Shown here: positions 32,762 through 64,000 of the stretch, piece after piece
Position numbering within the stretch: the stretch's first letter is position 1
Layout of the letters: each line of letters starts with the position of its first letter
NCBI GenBank assembly: GCA_008933995.1
Contig: WARS01000029.1
Coordinates: 24,500,879 to 24,564,878 of the forward strand
DNA length: 64,000 nucleotides
Direction of reading: 5' to 3'
Source of the DNA: Datnioides undecimradiatus
Lineage: Eukaryota; Chordata; Actinopteri; Lobotiformes; Datnioididae
Translations under genes and position numbers: made by a program
Notes under the pieces: model-generated
Databases searched by the model: none
The model's input: the letters and a program-made list of their open reading frames with translations, nothing else
What the model was told of the DNA's origin: nothing

Positions 32762-35558
32762 TTTATTTCTTTCCTCGCAGCAGAGCTGTGCTGTTGTCCC
32801 GGCACTGTCCGAGAGAGCAGAGTAACACTCAGTGGTAACGGGGCCCGTTTGGGACGCTAGTTTCTCCGGCTGCTGCTATATCTGTCGAGCTGAGCGTTCA
32901 GCACGTCTCTGCCAGCGTTCAAGTGATCGGCTGAGATCTTTTTCAGGGCGTCCGGCCAGATTTACAGATCACCTGCTAGGGACACTGACTTGAGAGGAGA
33001 GTGGCAGGGAGAGGAGTGACGGGTGGGGGCTGGAGCATGGACGGAGACGCCTGCTGTCTCAGGAAGGACGGGGGCAACTTAACCTCAGGCTGCAAATTCC
33101 AGCAGCACATGAGAGTCCATACGTCCGACCTCAAGGTCCTGCTGCCATATTCTGTCGTCCTAAAATTAGCAACTTCTTCTCATGTTTGTACACACGCACC
33201 CCTGCTGGGAGCAGCTCCCTAGACACCAGGGAACAGATTCAGGCCCCAGATCATCTAAATCTCACATCACAGACACAAAACTGAGCACGGGATTTCGTTT
33301 TTCCTTGCTGCTCAAGAAATAAGTTTAGAAATAAGTGAAACAAAGAGCTCAGGACGATTAAAAGATTAAAAAGGGCCAACAAATGTGTGCATGGCTTGTT
33401 CAGCACCTGGAAACGGTCACTGCAACCACTAACTAGTGATTCACACCGTTGCTTTTGGGGGAAACATATTTCAGGGGTTGGGTTAGGCAGCGTACTGTAA
33501 ACATGCATGTGCATGCATTGACGTGCTTGCAAATGTGCAAGAATATACTCTCAATATATGTGTTTCAGGGCAGCTGAGCTCCCCGTATTCATTCAATCAA
33601 TCAACAGAATAAAACAGGAAGTGGGGTTTATTCATCAAAACAGAGACTGAACTGAAAATTCACATTTCTAATTCAAGTCCAAGTCCTAAACTTAACATAA
33701 TCCCACTTTAAACAGAGGAACAGTTGCTATAATGAGAAATAATAATAATTTAAACATTTTGAGCTTAAATCAATCTGATCAGTGTTATTCCTGTGACACC
33801 GGTACAGTCACTTGTTATTTCTAATGTTTCACATGTTGCTGTCTCGATTTATGTGCAGCTGTTGTCAGGAAGAGTCGATGTGCTGCAAACTCTCAAAAGT
33901 CTAATGGAGTCTTTACTCATTTGTGTTAAAATCACTGTTCAGTCGCTCAGTGTGGTGCGACGACACTCACTCAGATGCAACAGTAACTTGTGAGCAGTGG
34001 AAACTTTGAATTTTGGAAGCTTCACTGTTTAAAACCGTGCTTTCACTCAGAAAAGACAGTTCCAGCGTGTGGCGGCTCAAGTTTTGCCATTCCAGCCTGA
34101 GTTATGTCATTTCAGCTCTACGTGACGCTCTCTCTGACCTCTGTGGGCTGACACCTTGACATTTGACCTCAGGATGAGTTACAGTAGTTTGCTGATTCAT
34201 GAGGCTGTTAGCAGCCCTCACTCTTGACCGAACATGTAAATGTGTCGCTTTGCAGATGCAAACCATCTGCGCCCTCTGAGGCGTCAGTGACTGAGGGGAC
34301 ACTGTTAAACAAACTGGATTTTAATATATTAATAATGAGCCACAGGCTAAATTCAGCGTGGTGACATCAGCTGTCAGTAAGGCGAGGACTGGCTGACGCT
34401 GAGACGAGCAAACACCCTGTGTAGAGCAGATGTTACAGTTCTGATCACACCTGCTCATTATTTGTCTTAAAGCTCAGGTTTAGTCACTTTTTCTGACTCA
34501 GTTGCATTGATCTGCTTTACTCTGTCCTCCCATTAGATTAGAAATAAACACATTTTTGTCTCTTTCAGAGGCTCAAATATTTGTTTTTTTAAATGTTTTG
34601 CATTACAGCCTCCTCATGATAGATGTCTCAACAAGAAAATCCTAAAGTTGTCCTGATTTTATATGATAATATGTAATATTAGAGAATATTTACTGTGTTC
34701 AACCAAAGAGAATCCAGTTGTTCAGACTGAGCGTAAACACACAAAGTATAAATAGTAAAAAGCTGAAGCTGGTCTCAGGTTGCACGACAAGCAGAGAAAC
34801 AAACTCCAAGTTCACAGATCCTGTTTTTACCTTCAGGTCATGTTCAGAGTTACCTAACCCTGGCTCACCCTGGTGACTCCTGTGGCTTCAATGAAGAAGA
34901 CAGACACGACTGCAGATACGTTCCTTTCTAAAAGAGGAAGAACTGCTTCAGAAGAAGAGGAGGAAGTTCAGCATTTTGACAGTATTAGGAATAATTGAAT
35001 GTGAGCTCATGCAGACGAAATGTGATGTTTCAAAGGCTCCACAGGCTGTTTGGGGTAGATTAATACTTCACATGTGTTGTGTAATGTATATAAGTGCTGG
35101 AGTACTTGAGTAGAAGTACTCAATTACATTCTTCTTGTTGCTTCAGAGCAGCAGTTTATTGTGCCCACCAGGTTGTCTTCAGAGGTAAATATTGTAATTT
35201 TTCCTAACTACATTAATTAATTATTAATATAGTCATTAACACAACATACAATCACCAGTTGCAGCATTAGCATCTTTATTTTTAACTCATAATCATACAA
35301 GAAGCTGCAGGGACTCTGTCTGAGATGAGACACAGGTGAAACAGTCATGCACCTGCAGGTGTGCAGCAGCCCCATCCTCCGTGACCACAGATGGCAGCAG
35401 CAGTGATGGTCACGTCTATCCTGTTGCATGCTGGGAGTTGTGTCGCCGCCTTGGCAACGAGATAAAAAAACATCCGCCCTGTCTGCATCAGCTGCATCAG
35501 CATCATCTGGTCCTATTCGGGAGCGGAGACGTCGGACGTGGGATTTATTTCCCCTAAG
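32762..35558. promoter_or_regulatory. Divergent intergenic region between ntmt2 and kifap3
   Basis: 2.8 kb separating the two start codons, so it should hold both promoters. The 5' flank of kifap3 just before its ATG is moderately GC-rich (GGGAGCGGAGACGTCGGACG). No TATA box at an obvious position and no CpG island of note. The middle is AT-rich single-copy DNA; frames near 33,250-34,300 are not supported as genes. Confidence 0.5.
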
Positions 35559-60442
<24,884 letters not shown>

Positions 60443-60825
60443 ACCTGCGTCGCTCTGACCGCCGCGGGTGGATCCTGCACAGGCGCCGTTCCCTCTGCAG
60501 CCGAGTCCGTTATCCTCGATGTTAAAGCTGCTGGTTTGAGTCTGCACAGAGATGAGAGACGTGGTGCATTGCCTCTCTGATCCTGTTACAGCTCGTTTTG
60601 TTGCCTTTGCACTGACGTGGTCCCTGTTGTCGCCTGTGACTCGTCCAAAGTTCTTTAAGCAAAAAGTGACTTTTTTCTGTTTTTCTGCCTCAGTTTGTTC
60701 GATTTTCATTTGTTTTTAAAGATAAAACACCAAAAAAACAAACTTCTGTCCCTTTAATCACTTTAAAAGCTGTCATGCTTGTCTCATTTGTTTCCTGTGA
60801 CGTTTGCTGAAAATAACTGTAATTT

Positions 60826-60831
60826 AATAAA
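60826..60831 (+). terminator. kifap3 polyadenylation signal 1 (AATAAA)
   Basis: Canonical AATAAA 384 bp after the stop codon. Confidence 0.55.
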
Positions 60832-60958
60832 TGAAACAGGTTAAACATGTAAACAGAGCTCAACCGCTGCACCTTCTGTTTAATTAAAGCCAATTAGCTG
60901 CTCTGTCTTTAATCTGGTTACACAAACTGATTGATACAGTTTCCTGATATAAATGAAC

Positions 60959-60964
60959 AATAAA
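60959..60964 (+). terminator. kifap3 polyadenylation signal 2 (AATAAA)
   Basis: Second canonical AATAAA, followed by a T/G-rich stretch (CTTTGTTGTGC), which fits a downstream element. Confidence 0.55.
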
Positions 60965-60984
60965 CTTTGTTGTGCACAGTTTAA

Positions 60985-61467
60985 GTTTCCAGATTAACCT
61001 TAAAGAGAGAAACTGAGCTGAACCCCCACAGACGGTCCTTCACCAGCACCAAGCTGCTGTTACTTCCAGGAAAGCTCCTGGAAGCCTCAGTCGTTCACCT
61101 TTACTCCTGAATGTACTCAAAGAAGAAATGTTGACTTTCATCATCTTATCTTGAAACATGTGTTTTAAAGTGAACTGTTAAAAATAATCTGCTGGGTTTT
61201 ATTTTTATTTGTTTTTTATTCTCTATCTTCGGCCCCGATGGCCCGGAGCGCTGCCTGCTGAGGCTCCATATATCAGATCAGTGGAGGAGTTATTAATGTC
61301 GTCAAACTGTACTCAGCAGCTAATCCGTCTCAGATGTCGGGCTGTTTGCAGCTTTTCTTCATATTCCTCAGCGCGGCACGTCTGTGATCGGTTAAAGGAA
61401 ACATCGTGGAGCATAAATAAATAATCAGAGCATCGTGCAGAACTCGTTTTACTGCCGGATAAAACCA
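60985..61467. other. Gap between convergent kifap3 and niban1 3' ends
   Basis: About 480 bp between the presumed polyadenylation sites of two convergent genes. No feature is seen. Confidence 0.5.
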
Positions 61468-62640
61468 TTTATTGCCTGTGTTGCTTTGAGTGGACGGTTC
61501 ACACAGAGACAGAGCGTTTGTTTGTTTGTAGACTTATTTTATTATTAATATTCACACTTTTCTCTCACGCTGTAAACTGACCCTCTAACCATGTCTGCAT
61601 GAGACGTCCTGCACAGGTGAAAGGCACTCAGTGGAGTCGACGCTCCAGCACAGTCATTCAGAGGATGGACCGGTCTCCACGGCAACCGCATCCACACGAG
61701 GCTGGTTACCGTCGTCATGTGATCTCAAGGCAACATGGAGGTACTATAAAGGCACTTTGATGAGCTACTTCAGTTAAAATCCTTCAGAAGGTCCAAATAA
61801 AACAAAATCACACTGAGGAGAAACAAACTACAGCTAGAGAATCGGTTAAGAGGTGATAATGATCCAGGTGATCAATACAGCATCTCATCAATCAAACATC
61901 TGCTAATTAACAGTAACACCACAGAGCCTGTTGTAAAGAAATGCGTCAACGTTCAGGTGAATTGATCAAATTTGCCTCAAGTGTGAGACAATCAGATGAC
62001 CTCGTGTCCGGCTGTGGTTAGCCTAGCTTAGCATAAAGACTGAAAGCGGGGGGAAAGTGCTAGCCTGGCTGTGTGCAACACCCCGAGTCTTCATTTAAAC
62101 AAATGCAAACAAATATGCAAAACGGGATTATCTGTGTCTCTGACGATCATTTAGCATCTACAGGGAAACTGATATTTAATAGAGCCTAGATGTGCAATTC
62201 ATTTATAAAATCCTGTGTTCACGTCCACCTGTTAACATGTTTATGCATCTATCAAAATATAAATGCTAAACATGACAGCCATGTGCCTTATGCTAAGCTA
62301 GGCTAACCACATTCTGACTCCAGCTCTTATATAAGCACATTTACATCCCACTATCAGAAAATATATATGTTAATTTTCCAAAAATATGAATAATCAGAAA
62401 ATCTAGACTTTCTCAAACAGCTCGTGGAGCGACGGTTGGTTCCTGCTGTGAAGTGATGACTCGTATAAACAGTTTCATGCATATGTGTGGTGAGGAGCTG
62501 GTGGAAGCGTTTGTGGATGTTTCTCTGGAGTCTCTCAGTTTCAGACGGTTTCTCCAGACCTGGAGGAGTCTGTCACATTCAGCTCAGGGACCTGGTTCCT
62601 CCTTCGTCTGCAGATCATCTTCAGGGATGGTACGGCTGCT
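61468..62640 (-). other. niban1 3' UTR (presumed), with inverted repeat
   Basis: Downstream of the niban1 stop on the minus strand. Minus-strand AATAAA signals lie at 61,538-61,543 and 61,468-61,473. It contains the dispersed inverted repeat described separately. Confidence 0.5.
62013..62311. mobile_element. Inverted pair of a dispersed repeat in niban1 3' UTR
   Basis: TGTGGTTAGCCTAGCTTAGC with ATAA at 62,013-62,036 is the exact reverse complement of 62,288-62,311, a 24-bp perfect inverted repeat. The right arm continues into CTGACTCCAGCTC, as in the single copy at 31,252-31,320. The interior does not pair, so this is either a MITE with diverged interior or two nearby insertions. Confidence 0.7.
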
Positions 62641-63803
62641 TCACTCCTCCTTGGGGACTCCGCTGGGGTAACGCTGCACCAGCTCCTCCACCTCGATCAC
62701 CTCCACCACCAGGTCTCGGATCTCCTTGACGGAGTCCAGGGGCTCGGCTTCAGGGCTGGACAGAGTTTCCTCTTTGGTGGCGTCAGAAGACGGACAGCTT
62801 GTAGCCTCCTCCACTCCGACGCTGGCACCTGCCTCGATGCGCCCGCCTGCACAGATGCCGCCGCTCGCTTCAGCGTGGGTCTGAGGAGCCGACTCCTCGC
62901 TCGCCGTCTTGTCCTCTGGGGGGTGGCCTGAGCTCACGGGTGATTTGCTGACGTCAGCCTCGTTTTCCAGGGCGTCAGACGTCGTCGAGACTTCGTCCTC
63001 GCTGCTCAGCGTTGCTTTGACCTCCTCCACAGACTCAATGTCTGACGGAGCTGACTCACTTCCCACCGACACATCCAGAGAATTAGGATCTGAGACCGTC
63101 ACCAGTTCTGCCTCCTCTGGATTCAGGTCCAGGCTGATGTCTTCAGGTGGGAGTACAGGTGTCTGACCAGCAGAGGGCACCTCAGACTGGACTTCTGCCC
63201 CTGCACCGTGCGTCTCAGGGCTGGCTACAGTTTGGGGATCGGTGCGTCCTGCTGAAGTGTCCTCAGGTTGGTTTGTGGAGTGTGGACTTGGTGCAGGAGC
63301 TTCTGTCTGTGCTGCTGCTCCTTCCGTCTTTAGACTCTGTGCAACTTCGTCTGTGCAAATCACTTCCTGTTGGACGACAGGCGCTGGAGCTGCTTCTTGT
63401 TTCACTTCCTGTGTGTCTGTTGAAGCCGGGGTCTCAGGGGCCGCAGGGCTGCTGGTTTCTGCCGTCACATCTTCTTCAGGCGCTGTGACCTTGGCGGCGC
63501 GCTGAACTGCCTCCTTCTGCTCCACCTTCCCCAGAGGCATCTCATTGAGCGTCAGGGCTTCGCTCTGCAGCGCCACGTTCTGATGCTCTGCCTTCTGGGG
63601 GGCGGACGACTGACCGCTGACAGCGAGAGGAGACAGCAGCTGCGGCTCACCGGAGGTTTTGGTGGGCGAGGCGAGCGCCATGGCGGGGCTGCCGGGCGTG
63701 GAGACGGACGGGGAGGAGAGGCTGGAGCGGCTGGACTGACTGAGCAGGTCTCTGCTGTCTGTGAACAGGTTGTACTTCTTCAGGCTCGCCGCCTCCTTCA
63801 CCA
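62641..63803 (-). CDS. niban1: niban1-like terminal exon
   Basis: Acceptor GCTGCAG, first full codon GTG. After VKEAASLKKYNLFTDSRDLL comes a Ser/Pro stretch (SLSSPSVSTPGSP), a long Glu/Ala/Ser/Thr-rich tail, and an ending with VVEVIEVEELVQRYP and KEE-stop. Confidence 0.82.
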
Positions 63804-64000
63804 CTGCAGCACGAGGAGAAGACAGGAAGTGTTAGAGGATGGAGGAGGCGTGTGACCATGTGACCATGCGTCCTGTGTGCGCCACCGTACCTTTGGTGAC
63901 CTCCTTGTCCAGAGTCTGCAGGAGGATGCTCTCGTACACGTTCTCCACGTGGATGAAGTTGGCGTGGTCGGCGTAGATGAACTGTTCCAGAGCCTGAAGC
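62641..64000 (-). CDS. niban1: Niban-family protein, C-terminal part (gene runs off the right edge)
   Basis: Two exons: 63,891-64,000 (partial, continuing off the window) and 62,641-63,803 (terminal). The first encodes LEQFIYADHANFIHVENVYE and ILLQTLDKEVTK; with the second it reads KVVKEAASLKKYNLFTDSRD. This matches the end of the folded region of NIBAN1/FAM129A as I recall it (VENVYEEI, KEAA, KKHNLF). The remaining roughly 350 residues are acidic, Ser/Pro/Glu-rich and low in complexity, as in Niban tails. Family members are cytoplasmic, stress-responsive proteins with a PH domain (not in this window); NIBAN1 is linked to translation control through eIF2-alpha and S6K. NIBAN2 is the alternative. 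It converges on kifap3. Confidence 0.8.
63891..64000 (-). CDS. niban1: niban1-like penultimate exon, partial
   Basis: Reads LQALEQFIYADHANFIHVEN onward; donor AAAG|GTACGG at 63,890, leaving phase 1, which matches the terminal exon. The 5' part lies beyond the window. Confidence 0.82.

Larger units (their letters stand above)
60443..60985 (+). other. kifap3 3' UTR (presumed)
   Basis: Follows the stop codon. AATAAA signals lie at 60,826-60,831 and 60,959-60,964, so the transcript probably ends near 60,850 or 60,980. Confidence 0.65.

Noticed and set aside
62909..63855. Several + strand open frames opposite the niban1 terminal exon
   Set aside because: Antisense shadows of a long low-complexity coding exon; no splice sites or similarity of their own.

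Overview
The window is nuclear DNA from a vertebrate, most likely a ray-finned (teleost) fish. Genes are split into short exons with GT-AG introns. The DNA between exons is rich in (CA)n/(GT)n microsatellites, small inverted-repeat elements and a retroposon tail of a type common in fish. Protein similarity, judged from memory of the families, is to vertebrate NTMT2, KIFAP3 and NIBAN1. No tRNA, rRNA, CRISPR or prokaryotic operon structure was seen.

Layout. 1-24,391 holds no coding exon I can support: simple repeats, a degenerate pyrimidine-rich repeat (1,376-2,560), a GGGGCA-rich repeat (8,455-9,020), a small inverted-repeat element (16,792-17,021) and several AT-rich, homeodomain-site-like blocks that may be conserved enhancers. 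24,392-32,761 (minus) is a complete four-exon ntmt2, an N-terminal Xaa-Pro-Lys methyltransferase. 35,559-60,442 (plus) is kifap3, the armadillo-repeat cargo/adaptor subunit of heterotrimeric kinesin-2; it lies head to head with ntmt2, 2.8 kb away. 62,641-64,000 (minus) is the 3' end of a niban1-like gene, tail to tail with kifap3. In human the order KIFAP3-NTMT2-GORAB-PRRX1 is known, so 1-24 kb may be the upstream regulatory territory of a prrx1 gene lying off the left edge. This is inference; no prrx1 exon is in the window.

Main observations. (1) Eighteen kifap3 exons are intact and join with consistent phases, but three consecutive central exons (about 44,141, 46,718 and 47,925) carry frameshifts and damaged splice sites. 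The flanking intact exons 9 and 13 are both phase 0 at that junction, so skipping the damaged block leaves an open frame of 695 codons, about 95 residues shorter than the human protein as I recall it. (2) Two kifap3 introns have minor-spliceosome (U12) signals: an AT-AC intron at 40,293-40,448 and a GT-AG intron at 52,847-53,274. (3) The damaged block lies among unusual repeats: an 18/9-bp minisatellite starting at the exon 8 donor, a 17-bp minisatellite just after damaged exon 12, and a roughly 590-bp polypyrimidine tract ending at the exon 13 acceptor. (4) ntmt2 has two perfect, in-frame tandem donors 12 nt apart. (5) The presumed niban1 3' UTR carries a perfect 24-bp inverted repeat.
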